Source: Collinsella aerofaciens (lineage in GTDB: Bacteria; Actinomycetota; Coriobacteriia; Coriobacteriales; Coriobacteriaceae). From it: DNA of 49,125 nt. Below, piece by piece: positions 16,506 through 24,739 of the stretch; position 1 is the stretch's first letter; each line of letters starts with the position of its first letter. A model generated the notes under the pieces. That model was given only the letters and a program-made list of their open reading frames with translations, made no database searches and was not told the DNA's origin. Location: positions 1 through 49,125 of the forward strand of contig NZ_JAHONA010000016.1 in the NCBI RefSeq assembly GCF_019131995.1. Direction: 5' to 3'. Position numbers and translations under genes: made by a program.

Positions 16506-17438
16506 CTACAGGTGGCTGATGATCAGTTCCATCTTGCCTTCGAGGTCGATGGAGCTGACGGTGCTCGGGGCCAGCAGGTGGCTTCCCTTGTGGACGGGGT
16601 CGCCGCAGACGGTGCCTTCGCCGTCGATGACCGACAGGCACATGAAGGGCCAGCGCTGGTCGAGGGTCTTGCTGCCGTTGGCGCGCACGCGATCGACGGT
16701 GTAGCAGGGGTTGGACTCGAGCTCGGTCACGCCGTCCACCTCGGGCGCGGTCACCGTGCCGTCGGTCGGAGCCTGAGCATCAAAGTCGATGCAGTCGAGG
16801 CTCTGCTCAATGTGCAGCGGGCGCAGCTTTCCGTCGGTGCCGGGGCGGTCGTAGTCGTACAGGCGATATGTCACGTCGCTCGACTGCTGCGTCTCCAGAA
16901 TCAGCGTGCCGGTCTTGATGGCGTGAACGGTGCCGGAGTCGATCTGGAAAAAGTCTCCCTTGTGAATCGGCAGCACGTTGAGCATCTCGTCCCAACGGCC
17001 CTCCTCGATCATCTGTGCAGCCTCGGCGCGGTCGTGCGCGCGCTGGCCGACAATGATCGTGGCACCGGGTTCGCAGTCCAGCACATACCAGCACTCGGTT
17101 TTGCCCAGGCTGCCGTTCTCGTGCTTGGCGGCGTACTCGTCGTTGGGATGAATCTGGATTGAAAGGTCGTCCTTGGCATCCAGAATCTTAATGAGCAGCG
17201 GGAACTCCTTGCCCTCGCAATTGCCAAAGAGCTCGCGGTGCTCGGCCCACAGCCATGAAAGCGTGTGGCCTGCATACGGGCCCTCCGCAATCTGGCAGTC
17301 ACCGTTGGGATGGGCCGAGATGGCCCAGCACTCACCGATGGGACCCTCGGGAATGTCGTAACCAAATACGGTTTCGAGCTGGCGGCCACCCCAGATCTTC
17401 TCGTGGAAGATCGGCGTCAGTTTAATCAAATCGGACAT
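16506..17438 (-). CDS. manA: Class I mannose-6-phosphate isomerase
   Basis: Interconverts mannose 6-phosphate and fructose 6-phosphate with a zinc cofactor. The 310-residue length fits the short class I form. Metal-ligand text is visible: IQIHPNDEYA (His and Gln), GKTECWYVL (Glu) and SGTVHAI (His). The start is IKLTPIFHEKIWGGRQLE. I placed the ATG at 17438 because GGGGG lies 7 nt upstream; the ATG at 17444 overlaps that site. It follows a GntR/UTRA gene on the same strand with a hairpin between them, so it may be transcribed separately or by read-through. It fits the sugar-uptake block next to it by feeding hexose phosphates into glycolysis. Confidence 0.95.
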   Translation of the reverse strand: MSDLIKLTPIFHEKIWGGRQLETVFGYDIPEGPIGECWAISAHPNGDCQIAEGPYAGHTLSWLWAEHRELFGNCEGKEFPLLIKILDAKDDLSIQIHPNDEYAAKHENGSLGKTECWYVLDCEPGATIIVGQRAHDRAEAAQMIEEGRWDEMLNVLPIHKGDFFQIDSGTVHAIKTGTLILETQQSSDVTYRLYDYDRPGTDGKLRPLHIEQSLDCIDFDAQAPTDGTVTAPEVDGVTELESNPCYTVDRVRANGSKTLDQRWPFMCLSVIDGEGTVCGDPVHKGSHLLAPSTVSSIDLEGKMELIISHL

Positions 17439-17458
17439 ATTCATACCCCCATTATGTT

Positions 17459-17501
17459 GCGCGGGCGTTGCACAAAACAGCTCAAAACGAGCGCCCGCGT
17501 G
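17459..17501 (-). terminator. Hairpin between the GntR regulator and manA
   Basis: GCGCGGGCG and CGCCCGCGT arms enclose about 25 nt. It lies downstream of the GntR-type gene on the minus strand and upstream of manA. The T-run on the minus side is poor, so termination may be partial. Confidence 0.5.
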
Positions 17502-17512
17502 ACTACAAAAAC

Positions 17513-18232
17513 TTATGCCAACGTTACGTTGTGCAACTCAAAGCGGTCGCCAACGTTGCGCGAGACCGAATACTCAAAGGCGGCGCCGCTGTCCAAAAAG
17601 CCAATCTGGGTGAGCTCGAGCAGGGGAGAGCCAAGTTTGGTGTCCAGACGCTCGGCTTCTTCCTCGGTTGCTGCCACGGCGCGAATAGTACGGTGGAAGC
17701 TCGAAATCTTCAGCCCACATTGCTCGCGGATGAAGCGGTAGACTGATCCGTACAGGTCCTTCTTTTTAAGGCCTGGAATCAGCTCGAGGGGCATGTAGGT
17801 GTACTCGATAACGATGGTCTTCTCATCGGCCTGACGCACGCGCACGACGTGATAGGCAAAGTCATCCTCGGCAATTCCCAGCTGGGCTGCGATGTCCGCT
17901 GGTGGATTAACGATCGAGAAATCGTAGACCACCGAGGTCACCTTCTCCCCGCGGTGCTCATATGAAAAGCCCTGGGCACGGTCGTTTTTGCCCTGGAAAA
18001 ACGCCTGGCCGGGAAGTCCCGCCGTGTCCTTAACGTAGGTACCCGATCCGCGTCGGCTGGTAATAAGACCTTCCTCGGTGATTTGTTCAATAGCTCGTTT
18101 GACGGTGATTTTTGAAACGCTATAGAGCTCGCAGAACTCAACGACGGTGGGAAGCTTGTCGCCCGGTTTAAGAGTGCCATCCTCGATGCTTCGACGAATA
18201 TCTGCAGCTATCGCCTCGTATTTGGGAATCAT
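17513..18232 (-). CDS. GntR-family regulator with UTRA domain
   Basis: A 239-residue HutC-subfamily regulator. The N-terminal winged HTH (1-70) has YEAIAADIRRSIEDGTLKPG, then DKLPTVVEFCELYSVSKITV, and ends SRRGSGTYVK. A UTRA ligand-binding domain follows (about 90-235, DDFAYHVVRVRQADEKTIVI and VYRFIREQCGLKISSFHRT). Such proteins repress sugar-uptake operons until a sugar phosphate binds. It is divergent from the GH1-PTS genes, which are its probable targets; the inducer would be a phosphorylated beta-glucoside or related sugar. The ATG at 18232 has GGAGG 5 nt upstream; an ORF start at 18265 has none. Confidence 0.93.
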   Translation of the reverse strand: MIPKYEAIAADIRRSIEDGTLKPGDKLPTVVEFCELYSVSKITVKRAIEQITEEGLITSRRGSGTYVKDTAGLPGQAFFQGKNDRAQGFSYEHRGEKVTSVVYDFSIVNPPADIAAQLGIAEDDFAYHVVRVRQADEKTIVIEYTYMPLELIPGLKKKDLYGSVYRFIREQCGLKISSFHRTIRAVAATEEEAERLDTKLGSPLLELTQIGFLDSGAAFEYSVSRNVGDRFELHNVTLA

Positions 18233-18413
18233 TGAACCTCCTTTCCGACATATATCAATACGCAAGTAAGTATAACCCTTAACAAGGCACCCATATAACC
18301 TTTATCTAAGAAGCTCGAGAAAGAAAAAAGAAAAAGACGCTTTACTTTTAGAATTAGAGCGCTATAGTTTAAGCAACGAACGGAATCTTTCCGCAGAACA
18401 GGATCGACCGTTT

Positions 18414-18499
18414 GGGGACGGTTTTGTTTTGGCGGGTTGGATATCGGTATGACCGGTGCGCGCCCGCGCCGGATAACCTGCCAAAGCAAACCCGTCTCC
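18414..18499 (+). repeat. Large inverted repeat in the GH1 leader
   Basis: Left arm 18414-18438 and right arm 18475-18499 form an imperfect 25-bp stem. The inner loop holds a second short stem, CCGG...CCGG. The right arm (AACCTGCCAAAGCAAAC, then CCGTC) is nearly repeated at 22355-22377 before the glucokinase gene, so this is a dispersed motif. It lies 37 nt before the GH1 start and would fold in the mRNA leader. The remainder of the 303-bp divergent gap (18233-18413) is AT-rich and probably holds promoters and the GntR-type operator, which I could not locate with confidence. Confidence 0.6.
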
Positions 18500-18535
18500 A
18501 ACCGGAAGCTCTAGAACACGAAAGCGAGGACTTTG

Positions 18536-19936
18536 ATGGCACAGTATCAGCTGCCCAACGACTTCTTCTTTGGCGCTGCTATGTCCGGCCCGCAGACTGA
18601 GGGTCAGTGGAACCAGGGCGGCAAGCTCGAGAACCTGTGGGACACCTGGTCCATCCAGGATCTGGGCTCGTTCTACAACTGCGTTGGCTCTTACGCCGGC
18701 AATGACTTTATGGCCAAGTACCAGGAAGACCTTCGCATTTTGAAGGACTTGGGCCTGGATACCTATCGCACTTCCATCCAGTGGAGCCGTCTGCTCGATG
18801 CCGACGGCAACCTCAACGAGGAAGGCGCCGCGTGGTATCACGAGTTGTTCCGCGCCTCTCGCGAAGCCGGCCTGGAGCCGTTTGTCAACTTGTACCACTT
18901 TGACATGCCCACCTACCTTTTTAACCGTGGCGGCTGGGAGAGCCGTGAGGTTGTCGAGGCTTACGCACATTACGCCGACGTCGCCTTCCACGAGTTTGGC
19001 CAGGAGATCAAGTACTGGTTCACCTTTAACGAGCCCATCGTCGAGCCCGAGCAGCGCTATCAGGAGGGCGTGTGGTTCCCGCAGCTCCACGACTTTAGCC
19101 GCGCTCGCACCGTGCAGTATCACATCTCGCTGGCACATGCGCTGGCCGTGGCCAACTACCGTCGCGCCTATGACGAGGGCGCCGTTCGCAGCGATGCCAA
19201 GATCGGCATGATCAACTGCTTTACCCCGGTCTACACCAAGGAGAACCCCAGCGAGGCGGACCTCGAGGCCGTGCGTATGACCAGCGGCATCAACAACCGC
19301 TGGTGGCTCGACCTCATTACCAAGGGCGAGCTTCCCGCCGACGTGCTCGACAGCCTGGCCGAGGGCGGCGTTAAGCTTCCGTTCCGTGCCGGCGACCAAG
19401 AGATTCTTAAGCAGGGTGTTGTCGACTGGCTCGGTTGCAACTACTACCACCCCACGCGCGTTCAGGCGCCGGCGAGCAAGATCGACCAGTACGGTCTGCC
19501 GCACTTTGCCGACGAGTACGTGTGGCCCGACGCCGTTATGAACGAGAGCCGCGGCTGGGAGATCTACCCGCAGGGCCTCTACGACTTTGGCATGGACTGC
19601 GCTAAGAACTACCCCGATCTTGAGTGGTTCGTTTCCGAGAACGGCATCGGCATCATGGACGAATACAAGAACCGAGACGCCGAAGGAACCATCCAGGATG
19701 ACTACCGCGTCGACTTTGTACGCCAGCACCTGGAGTGGGTTGCCAAGGCAATTGCCGAGGGCGCCAAGTGCCGTGGATACCATTATTGGGCCGTCATCGA
19801 TAACTGGTCTTGGGCGAATGCCTTTAAGAACCGTTACGGTTTTGTCGAGGTCGACCTTATGGACGGCTACAAGCGCCGCCTTAAGAAGTCGGCAGCTTGG
19901 CTCAAGCAGGTCGCCACGACTCACGTGGTTGATTAG
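18536..19936 (+). CDS. Glycoside hydrolase family 1 (probable 6-phospho-beta-glycosidase)
   Basis: A 466-residue (beta/alpha)8 GH1 enzyme. The acid/base Glu is E166 in FTFNEP and the nucleophile E368 in WFVSENGIG. PTS IIC/IIB/IIA genes follow, so the in vivo substrate is probably a 6-phosphorylated beta-glycoside such as cellobiose 6-P. In known 6-phospho enzymes a Ser-x6-Lys-x-Tyr triad holds the phosphate. Here the aligned residues are S425, N432 and Y434, in SWANAFKNRYG: Ser and Tyr are kept, Lys is Asn, with a Lys one position earlier. Phospho-specificity is therefore likely but not certain. The ATG at 18536 has GCGAGGAC upstream. Regulated presumably by the divergent GntR/UTRA protein. 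Confidence 0.95.
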   Translation: MAQYQLPNDFFFGAAMSGPQTEGQWNQGGKLENLWDTWSIQDLGSFYNCVGSYAGNDFMAKYQEDLRILKDLGLDTYRTSIQWSRLLDADGNLNEEGAAWYHELFRASREAGLEPFVNLYHFDMPTYLFNRGGWESREVVEAYAHYADVAFHEFGQEIKYWFTFNEPIVEPEQRYQEGVWFPQLHDFSRARTVQYHISLAHALAVANYRRAYDEGAVRSDAKIGMINCFTPVYTKENPSEADLEAVRMTSGINNRWWLDLITKGELPADVLDSLAEGGVKLPFRAGDQEILKQGVVDWLGCNYYHPTRVQAPASKIDQYGLPHFADEYVWPDAVMNESRGWEIYPQGLYDFGMDCAKNYPDLEWFVSENGIGIMDEYKNRDAEGTIQDDYRVDFVRQHLEWVAKAIAEGAKCRGYHYWAVIDNWSWANAFKNRYGFVEVDLMDGYKRRLKKSAAWLKQVATTHVVD

Positions 19937-20056
19937 CGAACGGGCGAACGCCCAGACCGCGCGCCGCTGCGCGCAACACATGGCACATCTGGTGGCAGAG
20001 GGCGACAGACCACCGTGCGCATAGGAAAAGGCCGGATTTGAAAGTTAGGAGCAATC

Positions 20057-21400
20057 ATGGCCAGTGACAACGGAAAGAGCTTCCTCGACAAGTTTGCCGA
20101 GGTCTCTGCGAAGGTGGGAAACCAGGTTCACCTGCGTTCCCTGCGTGACGCCTTCGCGACCATCACGCCGCTCTATATCCTTGCGGGTATCGCGGTTCTT
20201 ATTAACAACGTCGTGTTCCCTCTGTTCCCGCTCGATGCGGCGGGCCTTGCCAACCTTCAGACGTGGGGCTCGGCAATTACGCTGGGCACCCTCAACGTCT
20301 CTGCCATTATCTTGGCCGGATTGATTGGCTACAGCCTCGCTAAGAACAAGCGTTTCGATAACCCGCTCGCTTGCGTGGTCGTCGCTATCTCTGCTTTCGT
20401 CATCATGATGCCGCAGCAGATCACCGCCTCGCTTGCCGCCACGAGCCCGCTGCTCACCGACAAGATCACCTCCGCCGAGGTCACGGGCGCCCTTTCGACT
20501 GCCAACACCGGCACCAACGGTCTGTTCTCGGCTATTATCATCGCCCTGCTTTCCGTCTCGCTCTTCATCAAGATTTCTGGCGTCGAGAAGCTCAAGGTTA
20601 AGCTGGGCGAGGGCGTGCCTCCCGCGGTCTCCAACTCCTTCAACGTCATGATCCCGATGCTGCTCAACCTCGCGATCTTCGCTCTTGCCGCAGCCCTGCT
20701 CGCCGTGTGCGCCGGCACCGATCTGTGCACCATCATCTCCACGTGCATCTCCAACCCGCTCAAGAGCATCATGAACGCCGGTCCGTGGGCTGTTATCCTC
20801 ATCTACACCCTTGCTAACCTGCTGTTCTGCGTCGGTATTCACCAGTCCACCATCTCTGGCGCTACCGTCGAGCCGATCCTGACCATGCTCATCGTCGACA
20901 ACATGGCTACCTTTGCCGCCGGTGGCACCATCCAGCCCGATCACTACATGAACATGCAGATCGTTAACAGCTTCGCCCTCATCGGCGGCTCGGGCTGCAC
21001 CCTCATGCTTCTGCTCGACACGCTCCTGTTCTCCAAGAACAAGGCTTCCGAGACCGTTTCCAAGATGGCTATCCTGCCTGGTCTGTTCAACATCAACGAG
21101 CCGGTTATCTACGGTTACCCCATCGTGTACAACCTGCCGCTCATGATCCCGTTCGTCCTTCTTCCCGATCTGTTCATCGGCATCACCTATGGCCTTACCT
21201 GCGCAGGCATCATCAGCCCCTGCATCGCCCAGGTGCCCTGGACCATGCCTCCCGTCATCAATGCCCTGCTCGCTACGGGCTTTGACTGGCGCGCCGGCGT
21301 GTGGCAGGCTCTCGAGATTGTCATTGGCATGGCCGTCTACCTGCCCTTTATGAAGATTTCCGAGAAGGCAATCGCCAAGCAGGAGGCTCTCGCCGAGTAG
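20057..21400 (+). CDS. PTS sugar transporter subunit IIC, lactose/cellobiose family
   Basis: A 447-residue integral membrane permease of the Lac (EIIC) family. It starts FLDKFAEVSAKVGNQVHLRS, typical of CelB-like proteins, and has about ten hydrophobic segments (for example ITPLYILAGIAVLINNVVF). The substrate-binding region contains FNINEPVIYGYPIVYNL, the conserved family motif with its Glu/Asn pair. It forms the sugar channel that works with IIB and IIA. It lies 120 bp after the GH1 gene and 161 bp before the IIB gene. The substrate class is beta-glucosides, cellobiose, chitobiose or lactose; no closer assignment is justified. Confidence 0.95.
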   Translation: MASDNGKSFLDKFAEVSAKVGNQVHLRSLRDAFATITPLYILAGIAVLINNVVFPLFPLDAAGLANLQTWGSAITLGTLNVSAIILAGLIGYSLAKNKRFDNPLACVVVAISAFVIMMPQQITASLAATSPLLTDKITSAEVTGALSTANTGTNGLFSAIIIALLSVSLFIKISGVEKLKVKLGEGVPPAVSNSFNVMIPMLLNLAIFALAAALLAVCAGTDLCTIISTCISNPLKSIMNAGPWAVILIYTLANLLFCVGIHQSTISGATVEPILTMLIVDNMATFAAGGTIQPDHYMNMQIVNSFALIGGSGCTLMLLLDTLLFSKNKASETVSKMAILPGLFNINEPVIYGYPIVYNLPLMIPFVLLPDLFIGITYGLTCAGIISPCIAQVPWTMPPVINALLATGFDWRAGVWQALEIVIGMAVYLPFMKISEKAIAKQEALAE

Positions 21401-21429
21401 AACGCCTAACGTTCGTCCCTTTCACCTTT

Positions 21430-21461
21430 GCGGGCGCCGGTACGCGGTGCCGGTGCCCGCG
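21430..21461 (+). promoter_or_regulatory. GC-rich hairpin between IIC and IIB
   Basis: GCGGGC-GCCGG and CCGGTGCCCGC arms form a stem without a T-run. It may stabilise the upstream mRNA or set the IIC:IIB ratio. Confidence 0.4.
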
Positions 21462-21561
21462 GCTCTCTCCCTTGCGTAAAGATACAGGGGAGCGGGCACA
21501 ATAGCCGCAAGGAATACAACCAGTTGTCGTCTGCGCGCCGCGCAGTTATAAGGAGGAAACC

Positions 21562-21864
21562 ATGAAGAAGATCATGCTCTGCTGCAATGCCGGCATGTCC
21601 ACGAGCCTGCTGGTCCAGAAGATGCAGGCCGAGGTTGCAAACCGTGGTCTGGATATTGAGGTCGAGGCTCGTCCCATGAACGAGGCCCACGATCACCTGG
21701 ACGAGTGCGACATGTTGCTGCTTGGTCCGCAGATCGGCTACACCAAGGGCGATTTTGAGAAGGAGGCCGCCGGTCGTTTTCCGGTCGAGGTCATCAACAT
21801 GGTCGACTACGGCCGCATGAACGCTGCCGGCATCATCGACCACTGCGTCAGCGTGATGGGCTAG
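21562..21864 (+). CDS. PTS sugar transporter subunit IIB, cellobiose type
   Basis: A 100-residue cytoplasmic IIB protein. It opens MKKIMLCCNAGMSTSLLVQK, the CelA/ChbB signature; the second Cys (C8) aligns with the phosphorylated cysteine, and the following AGMSTS is the phosphate-binding loop. It passes phosphate from IIA to the incoming sugar in IIC. AAGGAGGAAACC before the ATG is an excellent ribosome site. The IIA gene follows directly. Confidence 0.96.
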   Translation: MKKIMLCCNAGMSTSLLVQKMQAEVANRGLDIEVEARPMNEAHDHLDECDMLLLGPQIGYTKGDFEKEAAGRFPVEVINMVDYGRMNAAGIIDHCVSVMG

Positions 21865-21873
21865 GTGCTCCGC

Positions 21874-22206
21874 ATGGAGGATATGAACGAACTGCAGATG
21901 ACCTGCTTCGAGATCATCAGCTACGTCGGTACCGCCAAGAGCATGTACATCAATGCCGTGCAAAAGGCCAAGGAGGGCGATTTTGACGCCGCCGAGGAGC
22001 TTATCAAGCAGGGCGACGAGGCCTATAACGGTGGCCACGATGTTCACATGGGGCTTCTGAAGAAGGAGGCCAACGGCGAGCGTAACGGCGAGGCCCCGTT
22101 GATTTTGCTGCATGCCGAGGACCAGATGGCCGGCACCGAGACCATGCGCGTCATGGCGACGGAGCTCATCGAGGTTCACAAGCAGCTGCAGGCACTTCAG
22201 GCCTAG
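21874..22206 (+). CDS. PTS sugar transporter subunit IIA, lactose/cellobiose type
   Basis: A 110-residue all-alpha IIA protein of the LacF/ChbA family. H80 in LILLHAEDQM is the phosphorylated histidine, and D83 is the buried metal-binding Asp of the trimer core. The N-terminus reads MTCFEIISYVGTAKSMYINA. It receives phosphate from HPr and hands it to IIB. The start is not certain: the ATG at 21874 is chosen; a GTG at 21865 directly after the IIB stop and an ATG at 21883 are in frame. It lies 9 bp after IIB and is translationally close-coupled. Confidence 0.95.
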   Translation: MEDMNELQMTCFEIISYVGTAKSMYINAVQKAKEGDFDAAEELIKQGDEAYNGGHDVHMGLLKKEANGERNGEAPLILLHAEDQMAGTETMRVMATELIEVHKQLQALQA

Positions 22207-22263
22207 TCGGCGTTATCGCCGCGACGGACCGTGCGGTCCAACAGACAACATAGTCCCTTTGAC

Positions 22264-22303
22264 GGGCGCCGGGAGCCTCCGCCTCCCGGCGCCTTTATTT
22301 TTG
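22264..22303 (+). terminator. Terminator of the GH1-PTS operon
   Basis: GGCGCCGGGAG and CTCCCGGCGCC enclose CCTCCGC, followed by TTTATTTTT. Confidence 0.9.
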
Positions 22304-22352
22304 GGGATGGTCTTGCGCGGCCTGTTGGGCAGCCAATTGCGTTACCCCAGAT

Positions 22353-22394
22353 AAAACCTGCCAAAACAAACCTGTCCCTTTTTGGTAGGTTTTT
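22353..22394 (+). terminator. Hairpin with T-run before glucokinase
   Basis: AAAACCTGCCAAAA (22353-22366) pairs, with one wobble, with TTTTGGTAGGTTTT, ending TTTTT. It includes a copy of the AACCTGCCAAA motif also seen at 18475. It lies 54 nt before the glucokinase start, so it is either a second terminator for the PTS unit or an attenuator. Confidence 0.6.
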
Positions 22395-22447
22395 GCCTTG
22401 AGAGCGGTACCATACAGGCAATGTTTAAACGAGAAAGGTGGGCTCCC

Positions 22448-23401
22448 ATGGAACCTAAGCAGTACTACATCGGCATCGACGTCGGCGGCACTTCGGTTAA
22501 GGAGGGCCTGTTCGACGAGGACGGCAACCTGCTTGCCAAGGCCAGCGTGCCCACGCCTCCTATCGTTGACGCTGCGGGCTTTGCCGCGGTGACCGAGGCT
22601 ATCGACCAGGTGGTCGCCAAGGCACAGATTCCGCGTGCCTTTGTGGCGGGCATTGGCCTGGCCGTTCCGTGTCCCATCCCGGCGTCGGGCGATGCCAAGG
22701 TCAAGGCCAACATTGCCATTAACCTGCCCGAGCTGAGGGTCGCCATTCAGAAGCACTGCCCCGATGCGGTCGTTAAGTATGAGAACGATGCCAACGCCGC
22801 TGCCATGGGCGAGGCCTGGCTCGGTTCTGCCAAGGGCGTGCAGAACGTGGTGATGGTCACCATCGGTACCGGCGTGGGCGGCGGCGTTATCGTTAACGGC
22901 GACGTGGTATCGGGCGTTGTGGGCGCCGGCGGCGAGATTGGCCACATGTGCCTGAACCCGGCCGAGGAGCGCACCTGCGGCTGTGGCGGCCATGGCCATC
23001 TGGAGCAGTATTCCAGCGCCACCGGCGTGGTGAGCAACTACCTTGCCGAGTGCAAGAAGGCGGGCGTCGAGCCCATTGAGCTCACCGGCCCCTCCGATTC
23101 CAAGGACGTGTTCCAGGCCTGCCGCGAGGGCGACAAGCTTGCGCTGGCCGCAGCCGACACCATGGCCGACTACCTTGGCCGCGCCCTGGCGCTTATCGCC
23201 AACGTGGTCGACCCCGAGATGTTCCTGATCGGTGGCGGCGCGTCTGCCTCGGCCGATGTTTATCTCGACAAGGTTCGCGAGCACTTTAAGCAGTACGCGC
23301 TCTCTGCCTCGCGCGAGACGCCCATTAAGGTCGCTTCGCTCGGAAACGACGCCGGCATCATCGGTGCCGCCTACGTAGCCCTGCGCGCCGCCGGTAAATA
23401 G
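22448..23401 (+). CDS. ROK-family glucokinase
   Basis: A 317-residue ROK sugar kinase that most likely phosphorylates glucose released inside the cell. The ATP loop is YIGIDVGGTSVKEGLF (about 8-22), the sugar-binding Asp is in KYENDANAAAMGEAW, and GTGVGGGVIVNG follows. The zinc motif is unusual: the classical CxCGxxGCxE reads C177-G-C179-G-G-H-G-H184-L-E, so the last Cys is His. GAAAGGTGGG precedes the ATG at 22448. It follows the PTS operon but has hairpins in between, so it probably has its own promoter. It would supply glucose 6-phosphate from cleaved glucosides. Confidence 0.93.
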   Translation: MEPKQYYIGIDVGGTSVKEGLFDEDGNLLAKASVPTPPIVDAAGFAAVTEAIDQVVAKAQIPRAFVAGIGLAVPCPIPASGDAKVKANIAINLPELRVAIQKHCPDAVVKYENDANAAAMGEAWLGSAKGVQNVVMVTIGTGVGGGVIVNGDVVSGVVGAGGEIGHMCLNPAEERTCGCGGHGHLEQYSSATGVVSNYLAECKKAGVEPIELTGPSDSKDVFQACREGDKLALAAADTMADYLGRALALIANVVDPEMFLIGGGASASADVYLDKVREHFKQYALSASRETPIKVASLGNDAGIIGAAYVALRAAGK

Positions 23402-23548
23402 TCGGTGCAGGAGGGCGGTGGTACAAGGTGGCAGACTTCGCCCCCAGGCTCGCCCCAAATTGCGCCGCGGCCCTTGCGTCTCATAAGGTTCGGCGGCAGC
23501 GTGCTACCATAGCTACGTCCAAGTACACATATCAAGTGGAGGATATCC

Positions 23549-24472
23549 ATGGCAAACGTTCTTGTCTTTGGTCACCAGAACCCCGATAACGACGCCATCA
23601 TGAGCGCCGTCGTCCTGTCCCAGCTGCTCAACCAGGTTGAGTATGCCGGCAACACCTACGAGGCCTGCGCCCTGGGTCAGCTTCCGGCAGAGTCCGCCAA
23701 GCTGCTCGCCGACGCCGGCATCGCCGAGCCCCGCGTGATCGAGTCCGTCGAGGCCGGTCAGCTCGTCGTCCTCACCGACCACAACGAGTCTGCCCAGTCC
23801 GTCGCCGGCCTTAAGGACGCCACGGTCTTTGGCGTTGTCGATCATCACCGCATCGGCGACTTCGAGACCGCCGGCCCGCTGCACTACATCTGCCTGCCCT
23901 GGGGTTCCAGCTGCACCATCGTCACCAAGCTCGCCGGCGTGCTCGGCGTTGAGCTTTCCGACGTCCAGGCCAAGCTGCTGCTCTCGGCCATGATGACCGA
24001 CACGCTTATGCTCAAGAGCCCCACCACCACCGATGTCGACCGCGCCGTCGCCGCCAAGCTCGGCGAGCAGGTGGGCGTCGACCCGGTCAAGTTTGGCATG
24101 GAGGTCTTCCTCACCCGTCCGTCCGGCTCCTTCACCGCAGCCGAGATGGTCGGCAACGACATCAAGATGTTCGAGCCCGCCGGCAAGAAGCTGCTCATCG
24201 GCCAGTACGAGACCGTCGACAAGAGCCGTGCGCTCGGTATGATCGACGAGATCCGCGAGGCCATGCGCGCCTACGCCGCCGAGAAGGGTGCTGACGGCAT
24301 TGTCCTGTGCATCACCGACATCATGGAGGAGGGCTCGCAGGTCCTGCTCGAGGGCGAGACCGAGGCTGCTCAGAAGGGCCTGGGCATTGCCGACGAGCAC
24401 GACGGCGTCTGGATGCCGGGCGTCCTCTCCCGTAAGAAGCAGGTCGCTGCCCGCATCATGGCCGCCTGCTAG
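23549..24472 (+). CDS. ppaC: Manganese-dependent inorganic pyrophosphatase (family II)
   Basis: A 307-residue DHH-family enzyme that hydrolyses pyrophosphate and so drives biosynthetic reactions. Motifs: FGHQNPDNDAIMSA at about 7-20 (His and two Asp metal ligands), VVDHHRIGDF at about 97, MTDTLMLKSPTTT, and the C-terminal substrate-binding PGVLSRKKQ. No CBS insert is present, so it is the short, non-regulated form. AAGTGGAGGATATCC gives a good ribosome site. A strong terminator follows. Confidence 0.98.
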   Translation: MANVLVFGHQNPDNDAIMSAVVLSQLLNQVEYAGNTYEACALGQLPAESAKLLADAGIAEPRVIESVEAGQLVVLTDHNESAQSVAGLKDATVFGVVDHHRIGDFETAGPLHYICLPWGSSCTIVTKLAGVLGVELSDVQAKLLLSAMMTDTLMLKSPTTTDVDRAVAAKLGEQVGVDPVKFGMEVFLTRPSGSFTAAEMVGNDIKMFEPAGKKLLIGQYETVDKSRALGMIDEIREAMRAYAAEKGADGIVLCITDIMEEGSQVLLEGETEAAQKGLGIADEHDGVWMPGVLSRKKQVAARIMAAC

Positions 24473-24490
24473 GTTTAGTTGACCAAACGC

Positions 24491-24532
24491 TACGACCGGA
24501 TCGCGGACGCCCCGCGCTCCGGTCGTTTTTTG
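24491..24532 (+). terminator. Terminator of ppaC
   Basis: ACGACCGGA and TCCGGTCGT arms are followed by TTTTTT. Confidence 0.92.
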
Positions 24533-24670
24533 TGCACGGCGCCGCGTCGTCTCTTGGACAGGCGTGCCCGTGCCGTTGAGCAAATAATGTTCAACCTGTG
24601 GTTCCGCTTTTCGGCCACGCCTGCGTGCTTGTCGTGCAGGGTAGGCTAGATGCAAGCGTAATACGTTAGA

Positions 24671-24707
24671 GCGCGGCGCCGCCACTTGGGCGGGCCGTGC
24701 TTTTTTA
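24671..24707 (+). terminator. Intrinsic-terminator-like hairpin in the nhaA leader
   Basis: GCGCGGC-GCCGCC pairs with GGGCGG-GCCGTGC, followed directly by TTTTTT, only 33 nt before the nhaA start. A second small hairpin (GACGGG...CCCGT, about 24711-24727) precedes the ribosome site. The layout fits a transcription attenuator. An inverted repeat, TTGAG...(C)TCAA-type text, lies at about 24575-24596 further upstream. Confidence 0.5.
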
Positions 24708-24739
24708 AGACGGGAGCTTTCCCGTGAAAGGAGCCGCCC

